From Bacillota bacterium (GTDB taxonomy: Bacteria > Bacillota > SHA-98 > UBA4971): 64,000 bases of DNA. The notes beneath the pieces are model-generated. The model had not been told where the DNA came from, made no database searches, and worked only from the letters and a program-made list of their open reading frames with translations. This document shows positions 8,580 through 17,792 of this stretch, one piece after another. The stretch's first letter is position 1; each line of letters opens with the position of its first letter. The DNA lies in contig JAAZLO010000021.1 in NCBI GenBank assembly GCA_012689375.1, forward strand, positions 36,031-100,030, read 5' to 3'. A program made the position numbers and the translations under genes.

Positions 8580-9539
8580 ATGGAAATGGAAAGCGGTAAA
8601 CTCATTGTGTCTTCATCTCCGCATCAATTTACGGCTATCTCAACCCCAATAATAATGAGTGATGTTCTTTTTGCCCTTATGCCCGCATGTTTTGCAGGCG
8701 TATGGTTTTTTGGGTTGAGGGCACTCGGTATGATAGCAGCATGTGTAGGGTCGGCTGTTGTGACAGAGGCATTGCTCCAAAAACTTTGTGGGAAGCCAAT
8801 AACAGTAAGTGATTACAGCGCAGCAGTTACCGGATTATTACTTGCCCTTGTCGTTCCCCCGGATTTACCGATATGGGTAGGGGTATTCGGATCCGTGTTT
8901 TCCATATCAATAGCCAAATTTACTTTTGGGGGTTTAGGCCATAATATCTTTAATCCTGCACTTATAGGCAGGGCTTTTCTTTTGGCTTCCTGGCCTGTAT
9001 TTATGACAAAATGGCGGTGGCCTATACAAGAGGCACCTTGGATGCCCGGGTTTGATGCGGTAACTACTGCAACCCCCTTAGTTCTAATGAAGCATTTTAA
9101 TGTTAAGGTACCTTATAATATGCTATTCTTCGGTAAGGTTGCAGGTACCATAGGGGAAACTTCTGCTATTGCAATTTTGCTGGGTGCGGCGTATCTTATG
9201 TATCGGGGTCATATAGGTATTAGGATCCCTTTTAGTTTCATAGGAACCGTGGTAGTTATAACGGCACTTTTCGGTCAGGATCCGTTATTCCATGTTTTAA
9301 CAGGCGGGCTTCTCCTGGGTGCATTTTTTATGGCCACTGACTATGTTACGAGCCCCGTAACACCAAAAGGCAAGGTAGCCTATGGTATCGGGTGCGGTGT
9401 ACTTGTGGCTTTAATAAGGCTTTACGGCGGATATCCGGAAGGTGTTTGTTATGCAATTTTGATAATGAATGCTGCCACCGCTCTTATAGAAAGGTATACT
9501 TTACCACGGAAGTTCGGAGAGGTGAAGAAGCTTGCGTGA
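8580..9539 (+). CDS. rnfD: RnfD, membrane flavoprotein subunit of the Rnf complex
   Basis: RnfD is an integral membrane subunit carrying covalently bound FMN. The 319-residue product has many hydrophobic helices and the segment DAVTTATPL (about residue 160), which corresponds to the threonine-linked FMN attachment motif of the NqrB/RnfD family. ApbE, encoded at 12751, is the enzyme that makes this kind of bond. The ATG at 8580 follows GGGGGGATT; a TTG at 8544 would add 12 residues not expected in the family. The gene overlaps rnfG by 8 bases. Confidence 0.94.
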   Translation: MEMESGKLIVSSSPHQFTAISTPIIMSDVLFALMPACFAGVWFFGLRALGMIAACVGSAVVTEALLQKLCGKPITVSDYSAAVTGLLLALVVPPDLPIWVGVFGSVFSISIAKFTFGGLGHNIFNPALIGRAFLLASWPVFMTKWRWPIQEAPWMPGFDAVTTATPLVLMKHFNVKVPYNMLFFGKVAGTIGETSAIAILLGAAYLMYRGHIGIRIPFSFIGTVVVITALFGQDPLFHVLTGGLLLGAFFMATDYVTSPVTPKGKVAYGIGCGVLVALIRLYGGYPEGVCYAILIMNAATALIERYTLPRKFGEVKKLA

Positions 9540-10140
9540 AGTATTGCGGTTAGGTTTTGTCCTTCTTGTGGTATGTGCGATCGGTGGTGCTGTTTTAGCC
9601 TTTGTAGATGGAATTACCAGTGACCGTATTGCAGCACAGGCAGCTATTCGTCTGCAAAAAGCACTTGAAGATGTGCTTCCGGGTGCTGCCGAATTCCAAG
9701 ATGCGGAAGAATTGTTACAGGAAGTTAAGGCTGAGGCTTCCAAGGAAGGGAGGCCTGGGCTTACCGTTATTGATAAGATGTACCTAGGTTATTTTCAGGA
9801 TGAATGTACTGGCCTTGTATTTACGTGTTCTCCACCTGGGTACGGCGGGCCTATTGAGACTGTTGTAGGAGTATCCCTCAAAGGCGAAATATCAGGTGTT
9901 TCCGTTATCCGACATGCAGAAACCCCCGGTCTGGGTTCTAACATTACAAACCCAGAATTCCAAATGAGGTTTATCGGTATTTCCAAGGGGACGGAAGTAA
10001 AGGTCAGAGAGGACGGGGGACAGATTGATGCTATCACAGGTGCTACAATTTCTTCGAGGGCAATAGCAGATGCGGTAAACGGGGCTCTCTTGATGTTTGA
10101 GATAGTATATGATAAGGAGGCTCCGGGAAATGAGCTTTAA
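9532..10140 (+). CDS. rnfG: RnfG, FMN-binding subunit of the Rnf complex
   Basis: The 202-residue protein has a single N-terminal membrane anchor (about residues 5-25) and an extracytoplasmic FMN-binding domain. The motif DAITGATISSRA near residue 163 contains the threonine that carries covalent FMN in RnfG/NqrC proteins, added by ApbE. It starts at a TTG at 9532 after GGAGAGGTGAAG and overlaps both neighbours (rnfD by 8 bases, rnfE by 11). Confidence 0.93.
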   Translation: MREVLRLGFVLLVVCAIGGAVLAFVDGITSDRIAAQAAIRLQKALEDVLPGAAEFQDAEELLQEVKAEASKEGRPGLTVIDKMYLGYFQDECTGLVFTCSPPGYGGPIETVVGVSLKGEISGVSVIRHAETPGLGSNITNPEFQMRFIGISKGTEVKVREDGGQIDAITGATISSRAIADAVNGALLMFEIVYDKEAPGNEL

Positions 10141-10762
10141 ATCTGAATTTAATAAAGGGATTATAAATGAAAACCCTGCCTTCCGGATGCTTCTGGGAAT
10201 GTGCCCTACTTTGGCAATAAGCTTAGCCATATCCAACGGAATAGGTATGGGGCTTGCAGCCACATTTGTACTTGTTGGATCGAACGTTATAATTTCCGCA
10301 CTTAGAAAAGTTACACCCGGGAGAATTAGGATACCCATTTTTATTGTAGTCATCGCAACGTTTGTTACAACTGTGGATTTAATTATGGCAGCTTTTCTGC
10401 CTGATCTCCACGAGGTGCTCGGAATATTTATCCCTTTGATAGTGGTAAATTGTATTATATTTGCAAGAGCGGAGGCTTTTGCTTCTCAGCGTGGAATAAT
10501 TGATTCCTTGGCTGATGGTCTTGGCATGGGCATTGGTTGGACATTAGCCTTATGCGGGCTTAGTGCTATAAGGGAGCTTCTTGGTACAGGTACTCTTTTA
10601 GCAATCCCGGATTTTGGGTTTGCCGGAATTCGCATTTTCAGTCAGGGCTTGGCTGCAGTTATGGCAATCCTTCCGCCGGGCGGATTCATTACCTTGGGAC
10701 TTCTAATTGGGTTATTGAATTTAATAACAAACAGAAGAAAGACAAAACGGCAACAAGTATAG
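10130..10762 (+). CDS. rnfE: RnfE, integral membrane subunit of the Rnf complex
   Basis: This 210-residue protein is almost entirely hydrophobic helices, as expected of RnfE/NqrD. The conserved family segments NPAFRMLLGMCPTLA (N-terminal), LIVVNCIIFARAEAFAS (middle) and ALCGLSAIRELLGTG are all visible. RnfE pairs with the homologous RnfA in opposite membrane orientation to form the transmembrane electron path. The ATG at 10130 follows AAGGAGG at 10114-10120; an ATG at 10109 lies before that site. Confidence 0.94.
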   Translation: MSFKSEFNKGIINENPAFRMLLGMCPTLAISLAISNGIGMGLAATFVLVGSNVIISALRKVTPGRIRIPIFIVVIATFVTTVDLIMAAFLPDLHEVLGIFIPLIVVNCIIFARAEAFASQRGIIDSLADGLGMGIGWTLALCGLSAIRELLGTGTLLAIPDFGFAGIRIFSQGLAAVMAILPPGGFITLGLLIGLLNLITNRRKTKRQQV

Positions 10763-10808
10763 GACCTGTGGATCTGCCAAGTTCAGTTGAGACCAAGGGG
10801 GAAAGTAG

Positions 10809-11408
10809 ATGACAAAACTTCTTGTCATATTTTTCGGAGGTGTACTGTTAAATAATTTTGTTCTATCCAGATTTCTCGGGATTTGTCCGTTTTTAGGGAT
10901 ATCCCAGCGTGTGGATACAGCTGCAGGCATGAGTATAGCCGTGATTTTTGTAATGGGGCTTGCGTCTGTGGTTACATGGTTTTTCCATAATATGATTTTA
11001 GTCCCGATGGGCTTGGAGTACCTGCAGACGATAGGATTTATTCTTATTATTGCAGCTTTGGTGCAACTTGTTGAAATGGTTATACAGAAATCAAGTCCAA
11101 CATTGTATCAGGCCTTAGGGATTTATCTCCCGCTTATTACAACGAATTGTGCAGTTCTCGGTGTAACAATTTTGAATATATCAGAAAGTTACAATTTATT
11201 GGAGGCTGCAGTTAACGGTATAGCGGGTTCATCCGGGTTTGCCCTTGCAATAATATTATTTGCTGCAATCAGGGAGCGAATGGAATTCAGTGATATTCCC
11301 GAATCCCTAAAAGGTTTTCCTATAGCCCTGATAACCGCAGGTCTTATGTCTATGGCGTTTTTAGGATTTTCAGGTTTTAAATTAGGTGCTCTCTTTGGGA
11401 TGATGTAG
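10809..11408 (+). CDS. rnfA: RnfA, integral membrane subunit of the Rnf complex
   Basis: The 199-residue product is a six-helix membrane protein of the RnfA/NqrE family. It contains LLNNFVLSRFLGICPFLG near the N-terminus and YLPLITTNCAVLG in the middle; the second cysteine segment mirrors the equivalent one in RnfE, reflecting the pseudo-symmetric pair. The 46-base gap from rnfE contains a GGGGGAAAG ribosome-binding site. rnfB follows 23 bases later. Confidence 0.95.
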   Translation: MTKLLVIFFGGVLLNNFVLSRFLGICPFLGISQRVDTAAGMSIAVIFVMGLASVVTWFFHNMILVPMGLEYLQTIGFILIIAALVQLVEMVIQKSSPTLYQALGIYLPLITTNCAVLGVTILNISESYNLLEAAVNGIAGSSGFALAIILFAAIRERMEFSDIPESLKGFPIALITAGLMSMAFLGFSGFKLGALFGMM

Positions 11409-11431
11409 GTGACATTGAGAGGTGATATAGA

Positions 11432-12262
11432 ATGACAGTTATTCCGGCAGTATTAACCCTCGGGTTAACTGGGGCAGTTTTTGGAATTGTCCTTGCCGCT
11501 GCGGCTAAGAAATTCCATGTGGAGCAGGATCCACGGCAGGATAAAATATGTTTATGTTTACCCGGGGCTAATTGTGGAGCATGCGGATTCCCTGGGTGTG
11601 CCGGATTAGCTCAGGCAATAGCGGCAGGTGATGCAGCCTGCAATGCATGTCCTGCCTGCGGTGGTGAAATGGTATCCAAAATTGCGTCTATCATGGGTAT
11701 TGAACTTCCGATTCAAACTGAAAAAAAGGTTGCAAGGGTTCTTTGCCAAGGAAGTGATGATAAAAGTGGGCTCAGATATATTTATGACGGGATCCACAGA
11801 TGTAAAGCTATGAATGAGATTGCAGGCGGGGCTAAATCGTGTGTTTATGGATGTCTTGGGCTCGGATCCTGTGTTGATGCCTGCGCGTTTGATGCTATTC
11901 ATATGGGACCCCTCGGCTTGCCGGTTGTCGATGATTTGAATTGTACATCGTGCGGTTTATGCGTTGAGGCATGTCCCAGAGATATAATTCAACTTATGCC
12001 TATATCGCAACAGGTAGTGGTAGCCTGCAATTCAAAAGAGAAAGGTGCCAAGGTCAGGAGAGTTTGTAAGATTGGGTGTATAGGATGCGGAATATGTGTA
12101 AAAGTATGTCCGAACGGGGCTATCACACTCCGGGATAATCTGGCAATTATTGATCCTGAAAAATGTGATGCTTGTGGTATCTGTGTAGAAAAATGCCCGA
12201 CTAAATGTATTGTGATGACTAAGGAACCGAATGCAATAAATGGGGTTGCAAATGCTGGTTAA
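11432..12262 (+). CDS. rnfB: RnfB, ferredoxin-interacting FeS subunit of the Rnf complex
   Basis: RnfB accepts electrons from reduced ferredoxin. The 276-residue product has an N-terminal hydrophobic anchor, then the four-cysteine 4Fe-4S domain (ANCGACGFPGCAGL with CNACPAC). Several ferredoxin-type clusters follow: CVYGCLGLGSCVDAC, CTSCGLCVEACP, CIGCGICVKVCP and CDACGICVEKCP. This multi-cluster form is typical of clostridial RnfB, longer than the enterobacterial type. It is the last gene of the operon and is followed by a strong hairpin. Confidence 0.95.
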   Translation: MTVIPAVLTLGLTGAVFGIVLAAAAKKFHVEQDPRQDKICLCLPGANCGACGFPGCAGLAQAIAAGDAACNACPACGGEMVSKIASIMGIELPIQTEKKVARVLCQGSDDKSGLRYIYDGIHRCKAMNEIAGGAKSCVYGCLGLGSCVDACAFDAIHMGPLGLPVVDDLNCTSCGLCVEACPRDIIQLMPISQQVVVACNSKEKGAKVRRVCKIGCIGCGICVKVCPNGAITLRDNLAIIDPEKCDACGICVEKCPTKCIVMTKEPNAINGVANAG

Positions 12263-12305
12263 AAAGCAGTGCTGCATTAAAAATCTAGACTGTAAAAGCG
12301 GAAAT

Positions 12306-12336
12306 TACCGGCCCCAAGGCATGCCTGGGGCCGGTA
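12306..12336. terminator. Bidirectional hairpin between rnfB and the convergent spore-protein gene
   Basis: TACCGGCCCCA and TGGGGCCGGTA flank a short AGGCATGCC centre, giving an eleven-pair GC-rich stem. It lies between two convergent genes and can serve both strands. Neither side has a long T-run. Confidence 0.6.
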
Positions 12337-12359
12337 AATCCTTATTACCCGGGAATCCC

Positions 12360-12578
12360 TTAAGGTTTCTTTGATTTTTTCTCTGAAACAGCTTGTTTCC
12401 CCAGCTTTACATACCTTCTTACCATTTCTCCGCCGATTTTCCCTGCCTCCCTTGCTGTGAGCCCATCTGAATCTTCTAATTCGTCATCAAGGCCGAGTTG
12501 TTCTGCAGTTTCAAATTTAAATTTATCGGGTTCCTTTACTTTTTTTCGACGTTCCTTGCTTTTCTTTTTCTTTGCCAT
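12360..12578 (-). CDS. Alpha/beta-type small acid-soluble spore protein homologue
   Basis: The 72-residue protein carries the alpha/beta SASP-type segment LTAREAGKIGGEMVRRYVKL in its C-terminal half. Such proteins coat and protect spore DNA and are degraded by Gpr (encoded at 43868) during germination. The N-terminus is unusual, a lysine/arginine-rich stretch (AKKKKSKERRKKV) followed by an acidic patch (LDDELEDSD). The ATG at 12578 is preceded on this strand by GGAGGGAGGT. The gene stands alone, convergent with rnf and divergent from apbE. Confidence 0.8.
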   Translation of the reverse strand: MAKKKKSKERRKKVKEPDKFKFETAEQLGLDDELEDSDGLTAREAGKIGGEMVRRYVKLGKQAVSEKKSKKP

Positions 12579-12689
12579 AAAATCTACCTCCCTCCGGGAG
12601 TGTTTACAATTAGCATTACCAACATCTATTAACCTAAACATTATCATTCTTTGGTATTTCGTAATCCGGAACTAGCCTAAAATAGCTGC

Positions 12690-12718
12690 TTGTCACTGTA
12701 TAGGAGAAGTGATACACT
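12690..12718 (+). promoter_or_regulatory. Candidate sigma-A promoter for apbE
   Basis: TTGTCA (12690-12695) and TACACT (12713-12718) are separated by 17 bases and lie 33 bases before the apbE start. Confidence 0.5.
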
Positions 12719-12750
12719 GAATTTGAACGGTGCAAAGGGGAGATCCTCGC

Positions 12751-13860
12751 TTGAAATGGGAGTATGGTGGAAAATATGGGCGGAGTAAATCGCGTAGGCG
12801 TTGGTTTCTAGGTGGCATATTGGTGGCAATAATCCTTATTGTTGGGTGTATATTTTTCTGTTTTGGCTTTTTCGATTTTATGCCTGTTTTAAAGAGACCG
12901 TCCTTGAAGTCACTCCATGTTTTGGTGGGGGGAGGCATTAAGGAAAGCTCCGGAAGTAAATTCCTAATGAACACATTTGTTTCTATCAGAGCGGCGGGGA
13001 CAAGCCCGGATGAGCCAATTCAAGCAGCATTTGATGAAATGCAAAGAATTGAATCCCTTATGAGCAGGCACATCCCGGGCAGCGATGTCTTTCGTATAAA
13101 CCAAGGAGCCGGCGGCAGACCTGTTAAGATAAGTGATGAGACGTTCCACGTTATTTGGGAATCAATTAAATATGCAGATATTACAGGAGGGGCCTTCGAT
13201 ATCAGCATAGGTCCACTTATGGATGTGTGGAATTTTGGAGCTACGGATCCCTCCGTTCCTGAGCCTGAGCAGATAAACCAAGCCCGCTCCCTTGTGGGGT
13301 GGGAGTTAATAGAACTTAATTCTGAGGATGTTACAGTGAGGTTACCTCTGCATGGGATGTCCATTGATCTTGGAGGGGTCGCCAAAGGATATGCAGCGCA
13401 GGAAGGGGCGAGGGTACTCAGAGAGCACGGAATCTCCCACGCATTGATTGATGTGGGGGGAAACATTGTTACGATTGGTTCCCGTCCTGACGGGGAAGCC
13501 TGGCAGATAGGGATCAGGGATCCCAGGGGTAAAAGTATAGAAAATACAATTGGGCCGACATTATATGTAAGCGATTGTGCAATTGCCACTTCCGGGGATT
13601 ACGAAAGATTCTTTATATATGCCGGTAAAAGGTATCATCACATTTTACATCCGGAAACAGGGATGCCGGCGGATACGGTACAAAGCGTTACTGTGATTGC
13701 AAAAGATTCATTATACGCTGATATATTATCTACTGCTGTCTTTGTTATGGGGCCTGATAAAGGAATGGACCTTATCGAAGCCCTTGATGGAGTCTCCGCT
13801 ATGATTGTGACAGGCAGCGGGGATACTTTGTTTTCTGCAGAATTTGGCGAGGCAAGTTAG
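12751..13860 (+). CDS. apbE: ApbE, FAD:protein FMN transferase
   Basis: ApbE uses FAD to attach FMN covalently to threonine in target proteins such as RnfG and RnfD. The 369-residue product has one N-terminal membrane helix (about 17-43) after a basic stretch, so the catalytic domain faces outside. Conserved motifs are visible: IDLGGVAKGYAAQ, LIDVGGNIV and HHILHPETGMPA. The TTG at 12751 is placed by AAGGGGA at 12735-12741; an ATG-like alternative at 12730 lies before it. Position just after the rnf operon fits its role in maturing that complex. Confidence 0.9.
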   Translation: MKWEYGGKYGRSKSRRRWFLGGILVAIILIVGCIFFCFGFFDFMPVLKRPSLKSLHVLVGGGIKESSGSKFLMNTFVSIRAAGTSPDEPIQAAFDEMQRIESLMSRHIPGSDVFRINQGAGGRPVKISDETFHVIWESIKYADITGGAFDISIGPLMDVWNFGATDPSVPEPEQINQARSLVGWELIELNSEDVTVRLPLHGMSIDLGGVAKGYAAQEGARVLREHGISHALIDVGGNIVTIGSRPDGEAWQIGIRDPRGKSIENTIGPTLYVSDCAIATSGDYERFFIYAGKRYHHILHPETGMPADTVQSVTVIAKDSLYADILSTAVFVMGPDKGMDLIEALDGVSAMIVTGSGDTLFSAEFGEAS

Positions 13861-13872
13861 AAGGATAGGTGT

Positions 13873-14535
13873 ATGTCCAATATTTTAAAGGATAATTTGC
13901 AGGAGGCACACAGGGTAGGTTTTCATAGTGCGGATCAGGGGAATCTTGGGTTTGTGTTAGCTTCAGCATCACCTGCACGTGCTGCCTTATTGAAACAGAT
14001 CGGTTTAAAATTTGAAATTGTCCCCAGCAGAATTCGGGAGGATGATATCACCGGAGATTGCCCTGTTGATAAGGTAATGTATCTCTCTAAAGCAAAAGCC
14101 GGGTATGTATCAGAGCTCTTAACAAATAAAGTAGTAATAGCAGCCGATACAGTTGTTGTTTTGAATAATAAGATTCTTGGCAAGCCTGAAGATAAAAATA
14201 TGGCTGAGGATATGTTGAGCCTTTTATCAGGTTGCCGGCATCAAGTCATAACAGGCCTGACTGTAGTTAATACCCGAACAGGTGAAAGCAGTACGTCTCA
14301 TGAAATTACTGAAGTGCAAATGGAAGAGCTTTCCCCGGAATCAATAAGTGCTTATGTCGGGAGCGGTGAGCCTTTAGGGAAGGCCGGTGCCTATGCTATA
14401 CAGGGGAAGGGCGGAATATTTATAAAAAGTATAAAAGGTTGCTATTTTAATGTTGTCGGCCTCCCGTTGGCAAAACTGGCAGATACCCTCAAAAATATTG
14501 GAATTAACGTATATGATGAGATATTTAGGAGGTGA
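13873..14535 (+). CDS. maf: Maf family nucleotide pyrophosphatase
   Basis: Maf proteins hydrolyse non-canonical or modified nucleoside triphosphates such as dTTP/UTP or m5UTP. The 220-residue product has SASPARAALLKQIGL, the DTVVVLNNKILGKP segment and GCRHQVITGLTV, all family hallmarks. The first 25 or so residues before FVLASASPAR are longer than usual, so the true start could be internal; the ATG at 13873 has a modest AAGGATAGG site. It leads the shape-gene cluster, as in many Bacillota (maf-radC-mreBCD). Confidence 0.9.
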   Translation: MSNILKDNLQEAHRVGFHSADQGNLGFVLASASPARAALLKQIGLKFEIVPSRIREDDITGDCPVDKVMYLSKAKAGYVSELLTNKVVIAADTVVVLNNKILGKPEDKNMAEDMLSLLSGCRHQVITGLTVVNTRTGESSTSHEITEVQMEELSPESISAYVGSGEPLGKAGAYAIQGKGGIFIKSIKGCYFNVVGLPLAKLADTLKNIGINVYDEIFRR

Positions 14536-14541
14536 CGGCGC

Positions 14542-15288
14542 TTGCCGGTAAAATCTATGAGGGAAGTATCACCTACTATCAAAGATATGCCTGCAAGGGA
14601 AAGACCGAGGGAGCGCCTTCTTCGGATCGGGCCCTCCGCCCTTTCTTCAGCGGAGCTTATATCAATTATTTTGCGTACCGGAATACAGGGGCAATCTGCT
14701 TTGGCCCTTGCAGCCTCCGTGTTACAGGCCTTTGGGGGTGTTCGGGGTATAGCAGGTACTTCGACACAGGATTTGTCTACGCATAAGGGGATTGGACCTG
14801 CAAAAGCAGTCCAAATGAAAGCTGCTTTAGAATTAGGCAGAAGAGCCTTTATGCTTGGGCCTGAGGATCTCACTGAAATAAATAATCCTAAGGATGTAGC
14901 GGAGATGGTAATCGGTGATATGCGCTATTTAGACAGGGAACACTTTAAAATAGTAATACTAAATGCTAAGAACAGAGTAGAGGACTTGGTTACAATTTCT
15001 GTAGGATGTCTTGATAGCTCCCTTGCCCACCCTAGGGAGGTATTTAAGGAATGTGTAAGAAGAAATTGTGCCAGGATTATTCTTGTTCATAATCATCCCA
15101 GTGGAGATCCTACTCCCAGTGATGCTGATATTGCTATCACGCATCGGTTGGCAAATTGCGGGGTAATCCTGGGAATTGAAGTTGTGGATCATATAATCGT
15201 CGGGGACAACAAATACCAAAGTCTTAGGGAACTTGGCCTTATGGAAAAGGGGCAAACTGAACATAGATCAATAGCCTCAATCAATTAA
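14542..15288 (+). CDS. radC: RadC-like JAB-domain protein
   Basis: The 248-residue product has an N-terminal helix-hairpin-helix region (about 25-90, including LSSAELISIILRTG and THKGIGPAKAVQMKAALELG). The MPN/JAB metalloprotease-like domain carries VHNHPSGDPTPSDADI, which holds the HxH...D zinc ligands. The cellular role is unproven; an early link to DNA repair was later questioned. A TTG start at 14542 follows AGGAGGTG at 14527-14534. It lies between maf and mreB. Confidence 0.92.
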   Translation: MPVKSMREVSPTIKDMPARERPRERLLRIGPSALSSAELISIILRTGIQGQSALALAASVLQAFGGVRGIAGTSTQDLSTHKGIGPAKAVQMKAALELGRRAFMLGPEDLTEINNPKDVAEMVIGDMRYLDREHFKIVILNAKNRVEDLVTISVGCLDSSLAHPREVFKECVRRNCARIILVHNHPSGDPTPSDADIAITHRLANCGVILGIEVVDHIIVGDNKYQSLRELGLMEKGQTEHRSIASIN

Positions 15289-15346
15289 AAGCTACCCGGG
15301 CTTTGTAATCCCCGGTTTAATGCATGAGGAAAGGGGAATAAGCGGC

Positions 15347-16387
15347 ATGATTTTTGATCGGATATTTGCACTGTTTTCTAAAGATCTTGCTATTGATCTG
15401 GGAACCGCGAATTCCTTAGTTTACATAAAGGGTGCAGGTGTAGTGCTCAGAGAGCCCTCAGTTGTGGCTATTCGTAAAGATTCAAGGAGTTTGTTAAAAG
15501 CGGGGGCGGAGGCCCACCTGATGGTAGGGAAAACTCCAGGCAATATCAATGTGGTTCGTCCCCTCAAGGACGGTGTAATAGCTGACTTTGATATGACCGA
15601 GATTATGCTGCGCCATTTTATTGTTAAAGCCCATAATGGAAGGGGATTTGTCAGGCCCAGGGTAATTATAGGGGTACCGTCAGGTGTAACCGAAGTTGAA
15701 AAGAGAGCAGTGGTTGATGCCGCATTGCAGGCAGGGGCGAGGGAAGCGTATGTAATTGAAGAATCTCTTGCTGCGGCCATAGGTGCAGGTCTGTCCGTAT
15801 TTATGCCATCAGGCAATATGATTGTTGATATCGGGGGAGGAACAACGGAAATTGCTGTGATTTCTTTAGGCGGGATAGTAATATCTAGGTCTATTCGCAT
15901 TGCAGGAGATGAAATGGATGATGCCATAATGCAATATGCAAAAAGAGTACATAACGTCATAATTGGACTTGCAACTGCCGAAAACGTGAAAAAGACTATA
16001 GGTTCCGCATTATGCAGTGATCCGGAAATGTCCATGAAAATCAAGGGGAGGGATATGGTTACAGGCTTGCCCAAAGCTGTACAAGTATCATCCGGTGAAA
16101 TCGAGCAAGCCCTTCAGGGGCCCCTTGCTGAAATCATTGAGGGTGTAAAACAGACGTTAGAAAAGACTCCCCCTGAACTTGCAGCTGATATTATAGATAA
16201 AGGTATAATATTGTCAGGGGGCGGATCGCTTATCGAGGGCACTGATTTAATATTACAGGAGATAACCGGAATATCTGTAACCCGCGCCGAAGACCCTCTC
16301 ACCTGTGTTGTGCGTGGTGCAGGCGTAGCCCTGGAGGATTTTAGGAAATATAAACGATTGCTTACCAGTTCTTCAAGGGTTGGATAA
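15347..16387 (+). CDS. mreB: MreB, actin-like rod-shape protein
   Basis: MreB polymerises under the membrane and directs lateral wall synthesis. The 346-residue product shows the actin-fold phosphate and nucleotide motifs: DLAIDLGTANSLVY near residue 10, MIVDIGGGTTEIAVIS in the middle and GIILSGGGSLIEG near the C-terminus. The ATG at 15347 has AGGAAAGGGG at 15327-15336; an in-frame ATG at 15320 would precede that site. It starts the mreBCD-mrdA unit. Confidence 0.95.
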   Translation: MIFDRIFALFSKDLAIDLGTANSLVYIKGAGVVLREPSVVAIRKDSRSLLKAGAEAHLMVGKTPGNINVVRPLKDGVIADFDMTEIMLRHFIVKAHNGRGFVRPRVIIGVPSGVTEVEKRAVVDAALQAGAREAYVIEESLAAAIGAGLSVFMPSGNMIVDIGGGTTEIAVISLGGIVISRSIRIAGDEMDDAIMQYAKRVHNVIIGLATAENVKKTIGSALCSDPEMSMKIKGRDMVTGLPKAVQVSSGEIEQALQGPLAEIIEGVKQTLEKTPPELAADIIDKGIILSGGGSLIEGTDLILQEITGISVTRAEDPLTCVVRGAGVALEDFRKYKRLLTSSSRVG

Positions 16388-16416
16388 GAAAAGAGTACAG
16401 CAGGGGTGACTTGTTT

Positions 16417-17280
16417 GTGCAACATGAATCCGGACGTAGAATCAGTGCAATAATCCTGGCTTTGGCAGTGCTGGCTTTAATAGCTGTTATTTACATAACT
16501 GTAGGTGAGCGGGATCAGTTGACACCGGTTGAATATGTTGTACGTGAAGCTCTAAGGCCTTTGCAAGTAGGTTTATCTTCTATTACAGGTTGGATCGGCA
16601 ATATCGGAAGGACCCTTGGAAATCTAAGTACTCTTATACATGAAAACCATGCTTTAATGCGGGAAATTGCGGAGCTCCGTGCTGAGAATGTGTATCTCGG
16701 GGAACAAAGGCTTGAAAACTTAAGGCTTAGGAAACTCCTGGCTTTCCAGGATAAAATAGGTTACAGGACGCTGGCAGCGGAAGTTATTGCAAGGGGTTCG
16801 GGGGGTTGGTTAAATACACTGACAGTAAATAAAGGGGCCTGTGACGGTATTGAAAAGGATATGGCTGTTGTATCCTGTGAAGGGCTCCTTGGGCGGGTGG
16901 TATCAGTGACTGCAAATACCGCCAATGTGCTTTTAATTATAGATCCAAGAAGTGCTGTGGGTGGAGTTGTGCAGCGCAATCGGTGTTTGGCTCTTGTTGA
17001 GGGTGATCCGGGGTCTCCAGGCATGTGTTTGGTAAAATGCCTGACAATGGAACCTGATTTGGAAGTTGGGGACAGGGTTTTATCTTCAGGGCTGGGGGGG
17101 ATTTATCCAAAAGGCCTCATAATAGGTGAAATTACTGAGGTTATTCCCGGGGAATATGGGATGGGATCCCGTGCGCGCCTTGAACCCGGCGCAGATTTTG
17201 CACGATTGGAAGAAATACTTATTATATTGGATTCGTCTTCATTGCCTGATGTACCTGAGTTCCGGCGGGAGGCCCACTGA
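16417..17280 (+). CDS. mreC: MreC, rod-shape-determining protein
   Basis: MreC links MreB filaments to the wall synthases on the outside of the membrane. The roughly 287-residue product has one N-terminal membrane helix (about 8-28), a coiled coil (about 70-110, rich in L/E/R), then beta domains with AVVSCEGLLGRV and VGDRVLSSGLGGIYPKGL. The GTG at 16417 is well spaced from AGGGG at 16402-16406; a TTG at 16411 would be too close. mreD follows after two bases. Confidence 0.92.
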   Translation: MQHESGRRISAIILALAVLALIAVIYITVGERDQLTPVEYVVREALRPLQVGLSSITGWIGNIGRTLGNLSTLIHENHALMREIAELRAENVYLGEQRLENLRLRKLLAFQDKIGYRTLAAEVIARGSGGWLNTLTVNKGACDGIEKDMAVVSCEGLLGRVVSVTANTANVLLIIDPRSAVGGVVQRNRCLALVEGDPGSPGMCLVKCLTMEPDLEVGDRVLSSGLGGIYPKGLIIGEITEVIPGEYGMGSRARLEPGADFARLEEILIILDSSSLPDVPEFRREAH

Positions 17281-17282
17281 TA

Positions 17283-17792
17283 ATGAAATATTGGATCTTA
17301 GGTGCTATGTCTGTATTAATAGTAGCGGTTGGGACAACTGTTATTCCCCACATCTCCATTAATAGTATAAGACCTGACATCGTTGGGAGCTTCGTTGTGC
17401 TCATGAGTATGCTAAGCGGTAGGCAGGATGGGGTTTTCGTGGCGGTTATAACTGGCTTTTTGGAGGATATGGTATCAGGGCAGTACTTAGGCTTATATAC
17501 TGTTACCCGGTTGATAATAGCGTATATATCAGGAGTTACATACCAAAAAGTATTCCAGGATTGGGTCCTCGTCCCGATAATCCTTGTATTTGTTATGGGG
17601 CTTGCCGGTGGATGTATTCAAGTGTTCTTGTTAGCTTCATTCGGTATGCCTTTCGGATCATTTTGGACAGTTTTAAGTACAGTGATTTTTCAGGCAATGT
17701 ATTCTGCCTTATTGTCACCTTTTGTGATGCATGCAATTCACCGTTCAACTATATGGATCCGGCGAACTTCAGAATCACGTAAATCATTATGA
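17283..17792 (+). CDS. mreD: MreD, rod-shape-determining membrane protein
   Basis: The 169-residue protein is mostly hydrophobic helices, as expected for MreD, which sits in the elongasome with MreC and RodA. The conserved charged/polar stretch GFLEDMVSGQYLGLYTVT is present in the middle. Its position between mreC and mrdA, with a 4-base overlap at ATGA with mrdA, supports the call more than the weakly conserved sequence. Confidence 0.88.
   Translation: MKYWILGAMSVLIVAVGTTVIPHISINSIRPDIVGSFVVLMSMLSGRQDGVFVAVITGFLEDMVSGQYLGLYTVTRLIIAYISGVTYQKVFQDWVLVPIILVFVMGLAGGCIQVFLLASFGMPFGSFWTVLSTVIFQAMYSALLSPFVMHAIHRSTIWIRRTSESRKSL

Noticed and set aside
15289..15320. Terminator between radC and mreB (CCGGG...CCCCGG)
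   Set aside because: The stem is only about five pairs with a long loop and no U-tract, and the genes look co-transcribed.
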